Made by a program: the position numbers and the translations under genes. Under the pieces are notes generated by a model. It searched no databases. It saw only the letters and a program-made list of their open reading frames with translations, and was not told where the DNA came from. Positions 50,455 through 58,530 of a stretch of 59,402 nt of DNA are shown here, piece after piece. The stretch comes from Faecalispora jeddahensis (GTDB taxonomy: Bacteria; Bacillota; Clostridia; Oscillospirales; Acutalibacteraceae), in NCBI RefSeq assembly GCF_000577335.1, contig NZ_CBYL010000022.1:1-59402 (forward strand), given 5' to 3'. Every line of letters starts with the position of its first letter. The stretch's first letter is position 1.

Positions 50455-50573
50455 TCCCTTTTTCCTCCTTTATTATAAATAATCTGATTATGTAAATATA
50501 ACATAGAAATTAGGCTAAAATTGTGTCATTGGCTCAAAACAGATGCAGCGTCAAAACGCGGGCATAAAACAAA

Positions 50574-50598
50574 ACGGCTCCTCACATAGTGAGGAGCG
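50574..50598 (-). terminator. Terminator after tRNA-Arg
   Basis: GCTCCTCAC / GTGAGGAGC stem with T-run TTTTGTTTT on the minus strand. Confidence 0.85.
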
Positions 50599-50608
50599 CG
50601 TCGTGCGT

Positions 50609-50623
50609 GCAGGCTCAGCCTGC
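50609..50623. repeat. Palindromic repeat, type B, abutting tRNA-Arg
   Basis: GCAGGCTCAGCCTGC, preceded by TCGTGCGT, the same context as at 13915-13937. Its last base directly touches the encoded CCA end of the tRNA gene. Confidence 0.85.
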
Positions 50624-50700
50624 TGGCCCGCCCGGAGGGATTCGAACCCCCGGCCTTCAGAATCGGAATCTGCTGCGATATCCAGCTTCGCCACGGGCGG
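50624..50700 (-). tRNA. tRNA-Arg (anticodon CCG)
   Basis: A complete cloverleaf on the minus strand: acceptor CCGCCCG / CGGGCGG, D arm GCGA/TCGC, anticodon stem around the loop TTCCGAT (anticodon CCG, reads CGG), and the T arm GGGGGTTCGAATCCCTC. One base pair at the top of the anticodon stem (27-43) is mismatched (G-A). The 3' CCA is encoded (50624-50626). A short terminator hairpin is 26 bases downstream, with a type B palindrome in between. Confidence 0.93.
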
Positions 50701-50862
50701 AAATATTACCATAGTAGTATAGCACAACCGCTCCGGTTATGCAATCCTTGTCCTTCGATTTTTTCACAACCCGAAAATTCCTTTCCGCGCGTGCGAACTG
50801 CCGGGCAAACCTTGGCATTGCGGCGCATACAATGAAACAAGCTATGGAAAGGAGAAGCCGCT

Positions 50863-51579
50863 ATGCAATTCCCAAAATCCCCCCATTTTGCCCGGCGCGG
50901 AGGAACCCTGTATCAGGTGATCACCGGCCCTCCCGAAGAAAACAGGCCCTTCTGCTGTCATCGGGAGCTGCGCGAAAAAGCCAGCCTGCTGGAGCAGGCG
51001 ATGGACGACACCCTTTTGGTGATGGCCCGCATGGTCGAACAGAAAGACCCTTACACCGCGGGGCATCAGCTTCGGGTAAGCTGCCTGGCCACCGATATCG
51101 CGCTGGAAATGGGCTGGCCGCCCGAGCGGTGCGATCTGCTGCGCCGCGCCGCACTGATTCACGACATCGGCAAGATCGGTATCCCCGGCGATCTGCTCAC
51201 AAAGCCTACAGTCCTCACCCCGCTGGAAATGGCGCTGATCCGCACCCACGCGGAAACCGGCTATCAGATGGTGAAAGACATTTCTTTTTTCACTCCGCTG
51301 GCAGAGATCATCCGGCAGCACCACGAGCGCATGGATGGCTCCGGCTATCCGCGCGGACTGGCGGGGGACGAGATTCTGCCGGAGGCCCGTGTTCTGGCTG
51401 TAGCGGATGTGTTTGAAGCGATGACCTCGCACCGGCCCTACCGCCCCGCGCCCGGAACGGAGGCCGCTCTGGCGGAGCTTTCCCGCCGCTCGCTCTACGA
51501 CGCCGCGCCCGCGGACGCTTTGACGATCCTGATCTGGGAAAAGGATTATCGCATTCCCACGGGGCGCATTGGCGATTGA
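50863..51579 (+). CDS. HD-GYP domain protein (probable c-di-GMP phosphodiesterase)
   Basis: A 238-residue cytoplasmic protein, mostly a HD-GYP domain. The metal-binding motif HDIGKIGIP is near residue 104, with H...HxE type ligands in TAGHQLRVS and HAETGY, and the GYP motif is in HHERMDGSGYPRGL near 155. The GYP form usually means c-di-GMP hydrolysis. There is no sensor domain; the N-terminal 45 residues are short and charged. AAAGGAG precedes the ATG. It stands between tRNA-Arg and the yaaO-like gene. Confidence 0.9.
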   Translation: MQFPKSPHFARRGGTLYQVITGPPEENRPFCCHRELREKASLLEQAMDDTLLVMARMVEQKDPYTAGHQLRVSCLATDIALEMGWPPERCDLLRRAALIHDIGKIGIPGDLLTKPTVLTPLEMALIRTHAETGYQMVKDISFFTPLAEIIRQHHERMDGSGYPRGLAGDEILPEARVLAVADVFEAMTSHRPYRPAPGTEAALAELSRRSLYDAAPADALTILIWEKDYRIPTGRIGD

Positions 51580-51799
51580 AAAGCCCGGTTCGGTACGCTA
51601 TCATTATCTCACAGCACAAGCCGGAGCAAAGCTTTCAAAGCCTGAAAAAGCATTGTCGGCTGATTGATTCCGGGAATGGATCATATTCTCATTAGCGCAC
51701 TTGATTATTTATGGTATAATTGAAGCAGGGAGCAAAGTAATTTCCTGCTTTATGGATCACAATAGAAAAGAAGAACATGTTTCCACGAAAGGATTTCTT

Positions 51800-53134
51800 A
51801 TGACAGACACGCCGCTCTACACCGCGCTTTTGGAACACCGGCAGAAAAACCGGGCCTCCTTTCATACGCCGGGGCATAAAAATGTGCCGGGTGCCTTGCC
51901 GCCGGACCTGCTTTCGCTCGATTTTACCGAGCTGCCGGATACCGACAGCCTCTTTGAGGCCGAAGGGGCCATTCTTGCGGCGGAACAGCGGGCGGCACGG
52001 CTGTTTGGAGCAAAACGCACGCTGTTTTCCGCGGGCGGCTGCACGCTCTGCCTGCAGGCGATGCTGTATCTGGCCGCGCCGCGCGGCGGCACGATTTTGT
52101 TTGACCGCGTACTGCACCGCAGCGTGGTTCATACCATGGCTCTGCTCGACATTACGCCGGTCTGGATTCTTCCCCGGCCCACCGCCGGGCGCGGCCTGCC
52201 CGGCCGGGTAGACAGCCGCGATGTCCTCTCGGCTTTGCGGGAGCACCCCGACGCGAAGGCCGTGTTTCTCACCAGCCCCGACTATTACGGCGTTCTGGCG
52301 GACATCCCCGCCATTTCCGCCATTTGCCGGGAAGCGGGAGTTCCCCTTTTGGTGGACAACGCCCACGGCACCCATCTGGCATTTTTAAAGAAGAATCTTC
52401 ATCCGCTGTTCCTGGGCGCCTCCGCCACGGCCTGCTCCGCGCACAAAACGCTGCCGGTGCTGACTGGCGGAGCATGGCTCAATCTTGCGGAACCGTCGTT
52501 TGTGTCGGACGCAAAAAGAGCCATGGCGCTGTTTGGCTCTACAAGCCCGTCGTACCTCGTAATGGCGTCGCTCGATCTGGCGCGCGCCTGGCTCGAAGAA
52601 AGCGGCCGCGCCGCGTTCGCCGCGCTGGAGGATCGGGTCGCGGCGGTGCGGAAGCTGGCAGCCCGGCAGGGCATTTCCGCACCGGAGGGCGACTGCGACC
52701 CGGTACGGCTCACGCTGCGTACCGCCGAGGCGGGAATTCTTGGCACAGACGCCGCCGAGCTTCTGCGCGAACATGGCGTAGAGCCCGAATACGCCGACGC
52801 GGCCCAAGTGGTATTGATTGCCACACCGTTCAACAGCGAAAGCGATTTTCAGCGTCTTGAAACGGCGATTCGCGCCCTGCGCCCCGGCAAAGCAATTGCA
52901 GAGGCCGCACCCGCGCTGCCCGCGCTGCCGCCCATGCTGCTCACCCCCCGGCAGGCGCTGCTTTCCCCGGCAGAAGAGCTCCCTCTCGCGGCTGCCGTCG
53001 GCAGAATCGCAGCAGAAACCGCCTGCCCATGCCCGCCCGGCGTGCCGGTAGTGATGCCCGGAGAAAAAATTACGGACGAAATTGCTGACTTTTTACGTGG
53101 GTATGGCATTTTTTCATTGAAAGTGGTAAAATAA
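51800..53134 (+). CDS. Orn/Lys/Arg decarboxylase family protein (YaaO-like)
   Basis: A 444-residue PLP enzyme, fold type I, of the group I/III arginine-lysine-ornithine decarboxylase family. HTPGHK near residue 20 and the catalytic Lys in SAHKTLPVLTGGAWL near 217 are visible, with TDSLFEAEGAI typical of the YaaO/SpeA small form. The C-terminal domain is shorter than in full decarboxylases. The position before darA and holB is conserved in Bacillus (yaaO-tmk-yaaQ-yaaR-holB-yaaT), though the tmk gene is absent here. AAAGGA lies upstream of the ATG; the frame is open upstream without a site. Confidence 0.88.
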   Translation: MTDTPLYTALLEHRQKNRASFHTPGHKNVPGALPPDLLSLDFTELPDTDSLFEAEGAILAAEQRAARLFGAKRTLFSAGGCTLCLQAMLYLAAPRGGTILFDRVLHRSVVHTMALLDITPVWILPRPTAGRGLPGRVDSRDVLSALREHPDAKAVFLTSPDYYGVLADIPAISAICREAGVPLLVDNAHGTHLAFLKKNLHPLFLGASATACSAHKTLPVLTGGAWLNLAEPSFVSDAKRAMALFGSTSPSYLVMASLDLARAWLEESGRAAFAALEDRVAAVRKLAARQGISAPEGDCDPVRLTLRTAEAGILGTDAAELLREHGVEPEYADAAQVVLIATPFNSESDFQRLETAIRALRPGKAIAEAAPALPALPPMLLTPRQALLSPAEELPLAAAVGRIAAETACPCPPGVPVVMPGEKITDEIADFLRGYGIFSLKVVK

Positions 53135-53194
53135 ATCAGATACCCTATTTTCGCTTTTTAAAACGTTCCGCAACCTGTATAGGAGGGATATATT

Positions 53195-53518
53195 ATGAAA
53201 CTGATCCTTGCCATTGTCAGCAGTGACGACAGTGCCACGGTACAGGCCGCATTGACGAAAAAGCACTTCCCCATCACAAAACTGGCAACGACCGGCGGTT
53301 TTTTAAAAGCCGGCAACACCACCTTCATCGTCGGTGTAGAGGACGATAAAGTAGAAGAGGTCATTTCCGAGATTGCCGCTCACAGCAGCCGCCGAACCCA
53401 GATCGTGCCCAGCGCTTCTGCCATGGATATGGGGCTTTACGCCTCCTTCCCCGTGGAGGTCACGGTCGGTGGATCGACTATTTTTGTAATGAATGTTGAG
53501 CGGTATGAAAAAGTATGA
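53195..53518 (+). CDS. darA: Cyclic-di-AMP receptor DarA/PstA
   Basis: A 107-residue PII-like trimeric protein that binds cyclic di-AMP. The sequence KLILAIVSSDDSATVQAALTKKHFPITKLATTGGFLKAGNTTFIVGVEDDKVEEVISEI is nearly diagnostic: TTGGFLxxGNTT is the nucleotide-binding loop region, and FVMNVERYEK closes the fold. Its targets are mostly unknown. AGGAGG lies upstream. It overlaps holB by four bases (ATGA). Confidence 0.93.
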   Translation: MKLILAIVSSDDSATVQAALTKKHFPITKLATTGGFLKAGNTTFIVGVEDDKVEEVISEIAAHSSRRTQIVPSASAMDMGLYASFPVEVTVGGSTIFVMNVERYEKV

Positions 53519-54384
53519 TCTTTGAAGGATTTTTCGGTAACGATTCCCTGCGTCAGCAGCTTTCGCTTGCGCTGGAACAGGATCGCCTGCCTCACGCGGT
53601 GATTCTGGAGGGGCCGCCCGGCAGCGGCAAGCGTACTCTGGCGCAGATTCTGGCCAGAGCCTGCGTCTGCACCGCCCAGGGTGAGCGCCCCTGCGGTGTG
53701 TGCCCAGCCTGCATCAAGGCCAAAGCGGGGTCGCACCCCGACATTATTGTGGAAAGCGGCGGCACTGCCGCGCGGTCGTTCCACGTGGATGCCGTGCGCC
53801 GCGTTCGTTCCGACGCGTATATCAAGCCGAATGAGGCTTCCCGAAAAGTATACTGCCTGTTTGAGGCTCAAACCATGTCCGAACAGGCGCAGAATGCCCT
53901 GCTGAAAATTTTGGAAGAGCCCCCTGATGGGATTTTGTTTATTCTCACGTGCCCGTCTGCCTCAGCGCTGCTGCCCACCATCCGCTCCCGTTCGCTGATT
54001 TTGACACTGGAGCCCCGGGAGCAATCCGGAGATCACCCCGAGGCCGCGGCGCTGGCCGCGCAGATTCTGCGTGAGCTTCCTCTGCCGGATGAATCCGCGG
54101 TGCTGAAAACATGCGCGCCGCTGATCCAGAATCGCGAGCTGCTGCGCCAGGTGCTCGACCGCCTGACGGTGCTGTTCCGCGATGCCGCCGTGCTGCGCGC
54201 CGGCGGAACCTCGCTTACCCGCGATCCTTCTGCGCAGGAGCTGGCCCGCCAACTGACCCGTGACCGCCTTTTGGCGCTGACGGAGCTCAGCATCCAGACC
54301 CGCCGCCGCATGGATCAAAACGCGAACAATACCCTCCTTGTCACGGTTTTTTGTGCGCAGCTGCGCGCCGTGGCAGGATATTAA
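53515..54384 (+). CDS. holB: DNA polymerase III delta prime subunit
   Basis: A clamp-loader subunit of 289 residues. The AAA+ P-loop is GPPGSGKRT near residue 32, the Cys cluster CVCTAQGERPCGVCPAC near 48 is the zinc site of the clamp-loader family, and the sensor region PDGILFILTCPSASALLPTIRSR follows. It is translationally coupled to darA. The neighbouring order darA-holB-ricT is conserved in Firmicutes. Confidence 0.93.
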   Translation: MIFEGFFGNDSLRQQLSLALEQDRLPHAVILEGPPGSGKRTLAQILARACVCTAQGERPCGVCPACIKAKAGSHPDIIVESGGTAARSFHVDAVRRVRSDAYIKPNEASRKVYCLFEAQTMSEQAQNALLKILEEPPDGILFILTCPSASALLPTIRSRSLILTLEPREQSGDHPEAAALAAQILRELPLPDESAVLKTCAPLIQNRELLRQVLDRLTVLFRDAAVLRAGGTSLTRDPSAQELARQLTRDRLLALTELSIQTRRRMDQNANNTLLVTVFCAQLRAVAGY

Positions 54385-54402
54385 ACAATAAAGGAGAGAG
54401 CT

Positions 54403-55272
54403 ATGGCCGAAGTAATTGGCGTACGATTTAAAAACGTGGGCAAAGTATATTACTTTGACCCCGATGGAAATAATTTGAAAAAAGGCGACATGGTCATCGT
54501 TGAGACCTCCCGCGGCGTGGAATGCGGAGAGGTCGCCATGGAAAACCGCCAGGTAGATGATGAAAGCATTGTGCAGCCGCTCAAAAAGCTGATCCGCATT
54601 GCGAATCAGGAAGACCTCAAGAAGCTTGCGGAAAATCAGATCCGCGAAAAGAGCGCCTTCGAGATCTGCAATAAAAAGATTGCCGCCCACAAGCTCGAAA
54701 TGAAGCTGGTGGACGTGGAATACACCTTCGACAACAGCAAGATTCTGTTTTACTTTACCGCCGACGGCCGTGTGGACTTTCGCGAGCTGGTCAAGGATTT
54801 GGCCTCCGTGTTCCGCACACGCATCGAGCTGCGCCAGATCGGCGTGCGCGACGAGGCGAAAATGCTCGGCGGCCTTGGCATCTGCGGACGGCCGTTCTGC
54901 TGCTCCACCTTTTTGGGCAGCTTCCAGCCGGTCTCCATCAAGATGGCCAAGGAGCAGAACCTTTCGCTCAATCCTGTCAAAATCTCCGGCACGTGCGGCC
55001 GCCTGATGTGCTGCCTGAAATACGAGCAGGAGGCTTACCTAGATTTGCTGCGTACGACCCCGAAGCTGAACGCGATTGTGATGACTCCCGAGGGACGCGG
55101 CACCGTGGTGGATCAGAATCTTTTGACCGGCGTACTGCAGATTCGGCTCGACAAAGCGCCGGATGCTGCGCCCTCTACTTACAAAGTGAAGGACGTGAGG
55201 CTCATCAAAGACGCCCAGCTCCGCGTAAACAAGGCGGAACTCGATCAGCTAAAAGAGCTGGAAAAGGATTGA
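54403..55272 (+). CDS. ricT: RicT (YaaT), PSP1 family regulator of RNA processing
   Basis: A 289-residue PSP1-domain protein. In Bacillus it forms the RicAFT complex, which carries iron-sulfur clusters and helps RNase Y mature mRNAs; it is needed for sporulation and competence. The two Cys motifs GICGRPFCCSTFL and GTCGRLMCCLKYEQEAY near residues 165 and 202 are clear, as is the N-terminal GVRFKNVGKVYYFDP. GGAGAG precedes the ATG. No ricA or ricF is present in the window. It is followed by a ferredoxin gene instead of the yabA found in Bacillus. Confidence 0.93.
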   Translation: MAEVIGVRFKNVGKVYYFDPDGNNLKKGDMVIVETSRGVECGEVAMENRQVDDESIVQPLKKLIRIANQEDLKKLAENQIREKSAFEICNKKIAAHKLEMKLVDVEYTFDNSKILFYFTADGRVDFRELVKDLASVFRTRIELRQIGVRDEAKMLGGLGICGRPFCCSTFLGSFQPVSIKMAKEQNLSLNPVKISGTCGRLMCCLKYEQEAYLDLLRTTPKLNAIVMTPEGRGTVVDQNLLTGVLQIRLDKAPDAAPSTYKVKDVRLIKDAQLRVNKAELDQLKELEKD

Positions 55273-55301
55273 GATTCCATTCACAAATTCGGAAAAACCA
55301 G

Positions 55302-55329
55302 TTGCAATTCTGCCATTGTGTGTTAGAAT
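55302..55329 (+). promoter_or_regulatory. Sigma-A promoter for the ferredoxin gene
   Basis: TTGCAA, 16 bases, TAGAAT, about 35 bases upstream of the start codon. Confidence 0.65.
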
Positions 55330-55363
55330 AAGGGTGTAATACTTATTCTGGAGGTGCTTAACA

Positions 55364-55537
55364 ATGGCATATGTTATTAACAGTGATTGCATTTCCTGCG
55401 GTGCTTGCGCAGGTGAGTGTCCCGTGAGCGCCATCTCTGATGGTGCTGACAAGTACGTAATTGATCCCGAGCTTTGCACAGAGTGCGGTGCTTGCGCTTC
55501 CGTGTGTCCCGTAGGAGCCCCGAATCCCGAGGCTTAA
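55364..55537 (+). CDS. 2[4Fe-4S] ferredoxin
   Basis: A 57-residue clostridial-type electron carrier. Two four-Cys motifs are complete: CISCGACAGECP and CTECGACASVCP, separated by the usual spacing. It probably shuttles electrons for pyruvate oxidation and hydrogen or NADH formation. GGAGG lies upstream. It has its own promoter and terminator and sits between ricT and trmN6, where Bacillus has yabA. Confidence 0.93.
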   Translation: MAYVINSDCISCGACAGECPVSAISDGADKYVIDPELCTECGACASVCPVGAPNPEA

Positions 55538-55553
55538 GGCTCATTGAAAGTGA

Positions 55554-55590
55554 TTTAAGGCGGAGCGATCGTTGCTCCGCCTTAAATTTT
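55554..55590 (+). terminator. Terminator of the ferredoxin gene
   Basis: TTTAAGGCGGAGC / GCTCCGCCTTAAA, a seven-base loop, ending in ATTTT. Confidence 0.85.
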
Positions 55591-55681
55591 GGACAAGTTT
55601 TCGGGCGCGGCTCCCGCTGCCCGCCGCTTGCTTTCAAATAAGGTTTTTTTCTCCCATAAAATGATCTGCCGGAGGTAACCC

Positions 55682-56425
55682 ATGCAGCCTGAACTGGAGC
55701 CACTCTCCCCCAGTATCTCCGTGTTCGTCTCACAGACGCACCGATTTAATACCGATACGATCTTGCTGGCGCATTTCGCGGCCCCCAAGCGGGGCGAGAA
55801 GTGCGCCGATTTCGGCACCGGCTGCGGCGCCATTCCGCTGATCTGGCTGGCGCGGTACGAGCCTGCCCAAATCTGCGGGGTAGAAATCCAGCCCGACGCC
55901 TGCGAGCTGGTGCGGCAGTCTGCCGAGCACTGCGGCGTAGCAGACCGCCTGCGGGTTCTGAACCTCGACCTGCGGCAGCTTGATCAAACAAAGCCGCGCG
56001 ACCCATGGCTGGAAAACTGCGACCTGATTTCGTGCAACCCGCCGTATAAGGCGCAGGGAACGGGCATCGAAAACCCCGAACAGGGCAAGCGCATGGCCCG
56101 GCATGAGGAAACCTGCACCATGGAGGACGTGGCGCGCGCCGCCGCATCCTGCCTGCGCTACGGGGGCCGCATGTGCCTGTGTCAGCGGCCGGAGCGCCTG
56201 ACGGATATCTTCACGACCCTGTGCACGAACGGCCTGGAGCCAAAGCGCCTGCGGTTCGTACAGGCCCGCGAGGGCAAAGCGCCAAAGCTCTTTTTGCTTC
56301 AGGCCCGCAAAAACGGGCAGCCCGGCGGCCTTTTGGTGGAGCCGCCGCTGATCCTGCACAACGAAGACGGAACCTTCACCCGGGAAATGCTGGAGATTTA
56401 CGGTAACTACAAGGAGGGGCACTGA
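55682..56425 (+). CDS. tRNA1(Val) N6-adenosine methyltransferase-like protein (TrmN6/YfiC)
   Basis: A 247-residue class I methyltransferase that probably modifies an adenine in tRNA. The SAM motif is CADFGTGCGAIPLIWLAR near residue 41, and the amino-methylating motif NPPY (SCNPPYKAQGTG) near residue 119 points to N6-adenine as target. The N-terminal QTHRFNTDTILLAHF is also TrmN6-like. GGAGG precedes the ATG. The stop overlaps the rsmI start by one base (TGATG), so the two are coupled. Confidence 0.88.
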   Translation: MQPELEPLSPSISVFVSQTHRFNTDTILLAHFAAPKRGEKCADFGTGCGAIPLIWLARYEPAQICGVEIQPDACELVRQSAEHCGVADRLRVLNLDLRQLDQTKPRDPWLENCDLISCNPPYKAQGTGIENPEQGKRMARHEETCTMEDVARAAASCLRYGGRMCLCQRPERLTDIFTTLCTNGLEPKRLRFVQAREGKAPKLFLLQARKNGQPGGLLVEPPLILHNEDGTFTREMLEIYGNYKEGH

Positions 56426-57249
56426 TGACCGGAAAACTGTATGTGGTGGGCACGCCCATCGGGAATTTATCGGATTTTTCGCCCCGCGCGGCGCAGACGC
56501 TGGCCGAGGCGGATTTTATCGCCGCGGAGGACACCCGCGTGACCGTAAAGCTACTCAATCATCTGGGCATTAAAAAGCCGATGGTGAGCTATTTTGAGCA
56601 CAACAAGCTCGAGCGCGGCGGGGTCATCACCCGCAGGATACTGGCGGGCGAAACCTGTGCTCTGGTTTCCGATGCGGGAATGCCCGCGATTTCGGACCCC
56701 GGCGAGCTGCTGGTAGCCCAGTGTGCCGAGCTGGGGATCCAGACGCTCGTGGTGCCCGGCCCCAGCGCGGTGATTTCGGCGTTGGCGATTTCGGGCCTGC
56801 CTACGGGCCGCTTTACGTTCGAGGGCTTTTTGAGCGTCAACAAGCGCGCCCGGCGCGAACACCTGCAGCAGGTGGCCGCTGAAACCCGCACCATGGTGTT
56901 CTACGAAGCGCCGCACAAGCTCTCTGCCACCCTTGCCGACATGCTGGCCGCCTGGGGCGACCGCCGCATCGCGCTCGTGCGCGAGTTGACGAAAATTCAC
57001 GAAGAGGTCATCCGCACCACGCTCTCCGAAGCGGCGCGCCGGTATTCCGAAGAAAGCCCCAAGGGGGAATTCGTGCTGGTGATCGAGGGGGCTCCCATCC
57101 CTGTGGAGGGACCGCTCACGCTGGAGGAAGCCATAGAGCTTGCGCGCACTTTTTTAGAGGAAGGCGCCTCTGTTTCAGAGTCTGCCAAACGTGCCGCAAA
57201 GGAAAGCGGACACTCCAAAGCGGAGATTTATAAAAAAATTTGCGAATAA
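56425..57249 (+). CDS. rsmI: 16S rRNA (cytidine(1402)-2'-O)-methyltransferase RsmI
   Basis: A 274-residue tetrapyrrole-methylase-fold enzyme that 2'-O-methylates C1402 in the decoding region of 16S rRNA. Family motifs: LYVVGTPIGNLSDFSPRA at the start, EDTRVTVKLLNHLGI near residue 35, VSDAGMPAISDPGELLV near 80, VPGPSAVISALAISGLPTGRFTFEGFL, and RELTKIHEEVIRTTL. The last 60 residues form the helical C-terminal domain. AAGGAGG lies upstream inside the end of trmN6. Confidence 0.95.
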   Translation: MTGKLYVVGTPIGNLSDFSPRAAQTLAEADFIAAEDTRVTVKLLNHLGIKKPMVSYFEHNKLERGGVITRRILAGETCALVSDAGMPAISDPGELLVAQCAELGIQTLVVPGPSAVISALAISGLPTGRFTFEGFLSVNKRARREHLQQVAAETRTMVFYEAPHKLSATLADMLAAWGDRRIALVRELTKIHEEVIRTTLSEAARRYSEESPKGEFVLVIEGAPIPVEGPLTLEEAIELARTFLEEGASVSESAKRAAKESGHSKAEIYKKICE

Positions 57250-57273
57250 TTCTCGATTTTTTGCCTTATCCCC

Positions 57274-57301
57274 TTGTAATTTTGACATTATTTAGTATAA
57301 T
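57274..57301 (+). promoter_or_regulatory. Sigma-A promoter for rubrerythrin
   Basis: TTGTAA, 16 bases, TATAAT. Confidence 0.7.
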
Positions 57302-57307
57302 AAAAGA

Positions 57308-57420
57308 AAGCGATCACATCCTATTCCCAAATGCCGGTGAAACGGCGTTTCGTTCCGTCGCGCAAAAGCGGCCGGAACAGGGTGGCATCCCTTACTGATT
57401 TTTTACAAGGAGGACGAACC
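57308..57420 (+). other. Structured 5' leader of rubrerythrin
   Basis: A leader of about 115 bases with three small hairpins: GCCG/CGGC, then GTTCCG/CGGAAC (with inner GCGC/GCG), then AGGG/CCCT containing GGTGGCA, followed by a T-run. GAACAGGGTGGCATCC resembles the conserved T-box antiterminator bulge, but no T-box specifier arm is present. Not a riboswitch class I know. Confidence 0.45.
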
Positions 57421-57422
57421 GT

Positions 57423-57962
57423 ATGGAACTGAAAGGAAGCAAAACCGAAGCAAATCTGCTGACCGCATTTGCAGGGGAATCCCAGGCCAGAAACAAGTAC
57501 ACATTCTACGCTTCTCAGGCGAAAAAAGAAGGCTACGAGCAGATCTCAGCTATTTTTGAGGAAACCGCCGGCAACGAGAAGGAACACGCCAAGCTGTGGT
57601 TTAAATATCTGCATGGCGGCGAGATCGGCTGCACAAAGGATAACCTGCTGGATGCTGCGCAGGGCGAAAACTACGAATGGACAGAGATGTACAAAGAGTT
57701 CGCCGAGACCGCTGAGCAGGAAGGCTTTAAAGAGATTGCCACTGCGATGAAGCTGGTAGGCACTGTGGAGAAGACCCACGAAGAGCGCTACCGCAAGCTG
57801 CTGAAGAACATCCAGGAAGATATTGTTTTCCAGAGCGGCGAGCAGACCGTTTGGGTATGCCGCAACTGCGGATACATTCATATTGGCGATAAGGCCCCCA
57901 AGATCTGTCCTGCCTGCAAACATCCCCAGGCTTTCTTCGAGCGCAAAGCTGAAAACTATTAA
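57423..57962 (+). CDS. rbr: Rubrerythrin
   Basis: A 179-residue peroxide-reducing protein of anaerobes. The four-helix bundle holds the diiron ligands (Glu19 in AFAGES, E52-x-x-H55 in NEKEH, Glu in [10 protein letters not shown] and the last ExxH in EKTHEERY), and the C-terminal rubredoxin domain has CRNCG and [11 protein letters not shown]. It reduces hydrogen peroxide with electrons from NADH through a rubredoxin or flavodoxin partner. AAGGAGG precedes the ATG. It has its own promoter and a structured leader. Confidence 0.96.
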   Translation: MELKGSKTEANLLTAFAGESQARNKYTFYASQAKKEGYEQISAIFEETAGNEKEHAKLWFKYLHGGEIGCTKDNLLDAAQGENYEWTEMYKEFAETAEQEGFKEIATAMKLVGTVEKTHEERYRKLLKNIQEDIVFQSGEQTVWVCRNCGYIHIGDKAPKICPACKHPQAFFERKAENY

Positions 57963-58068
57963 GCGGTTCCTTTTTCAAAGGGACAGCGTTATAGCAGGGC
58001 CGTACCCGGTCCATAAAAAGCAGCGAACAGCAAAGTCTGGTTCTCTGCAAGAAGATGCTTCAGAGCCG

Positions 58069-58097
58069 CCGCGGAACGTTATTGTTCCGCGGTTTTT
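58069..58097 (+). terminator. Terminator of rubrerythrin
   Basis: CCGCGGAAC / GTTCCGCGG, a six-base loop, then TTTTTC. Confidence 0.88.
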
Positions 58098-58160
58098 CTG
58101 TTGTTCGATGCCCCAAGCGTTCTATTCCAGCACGCGGCAGGCAGGCACATTCCAATACAA

Positions 58161-58195
58161 AAAGCGCCGGATTCTAAAAATCCGGCGCTTTCTTT
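58161..58195. terminator. Second terminator-like hairpin
   Basis: AAAGCGCCGGAT / ATCCGGCGCTTT with a short A-rich loop, followed by CTTTT. Works in both directions. Confidence 0.8.
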
Positions 58196-58232
58196 TATCA
58201 TGTGATATTTTTTCTCATATCAACAATTCAGC

Positions 58233-58261
58233 TTGCAATCAATCCCAGAAAATGGTACAAT
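58233..58261 (+). promoter_or_regulatory. Promoter of the candidate RNA
   Basis: TTGCAA, 17 bases, TACAAT, with GGTACAATTTA repeated as GGTACAATTAA 16 bases further on. Confidence 0.6.
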
Positions 58262-58267
58262 TTACTG

Positions 58268-58526
58268 GTAAGGTACAATTAAGTGCAAAGCGGGGACGAG
58301 GTGCAGGAACACCTCATCCCCTGCATACGGAGCCATAGCCTCCATACACAACGGATATACCGCGCGTTGCTTACACATTATAACTCATTTCCGCTTTCTT
58401 GTACAGAGGGGGGGCGAATCCCGAAAATGGGTCCCGTTCTGCGGGTTGTGTACTGCACTTGTGATATTAGGCGCTGTGTTATGGATGTATCCCCCCGCTG
58501 GGGAATCCGTAACAGGCGCTTTTTTG
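58268..58526 (+). ncRNA. Candidate structured non-coding RNA
   Basis: No open frame of quality is present, but a promoter precedes it and a strong terminator-like hairpin (GGAT/ATCC, TGTTA/TAACA, CCCC/GGGG, then T6) ends it. Inside, AAGTGCA (58281-58287) pairs with TGCACTT (58454-58460), TACACAAC (58345-58352) with GTTGTGTA (58445-58452), and a hairpin with GGGGA and GAGGTG arms lies at 58292-58321. I looked for tmRNA, RNase P, SRP and 6S features and did not find them. Confidence 0.5.
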
Positions 58527-58530
58527 CTGC

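Noticed and set aside
57308-57420. Rubrerythrin leader as a classical T-box
   Set aside because: The GGTGGCA motif is similar, but the leader is too short, no specifier loop is seen, and rubrerythrin is not a usual T-box target.
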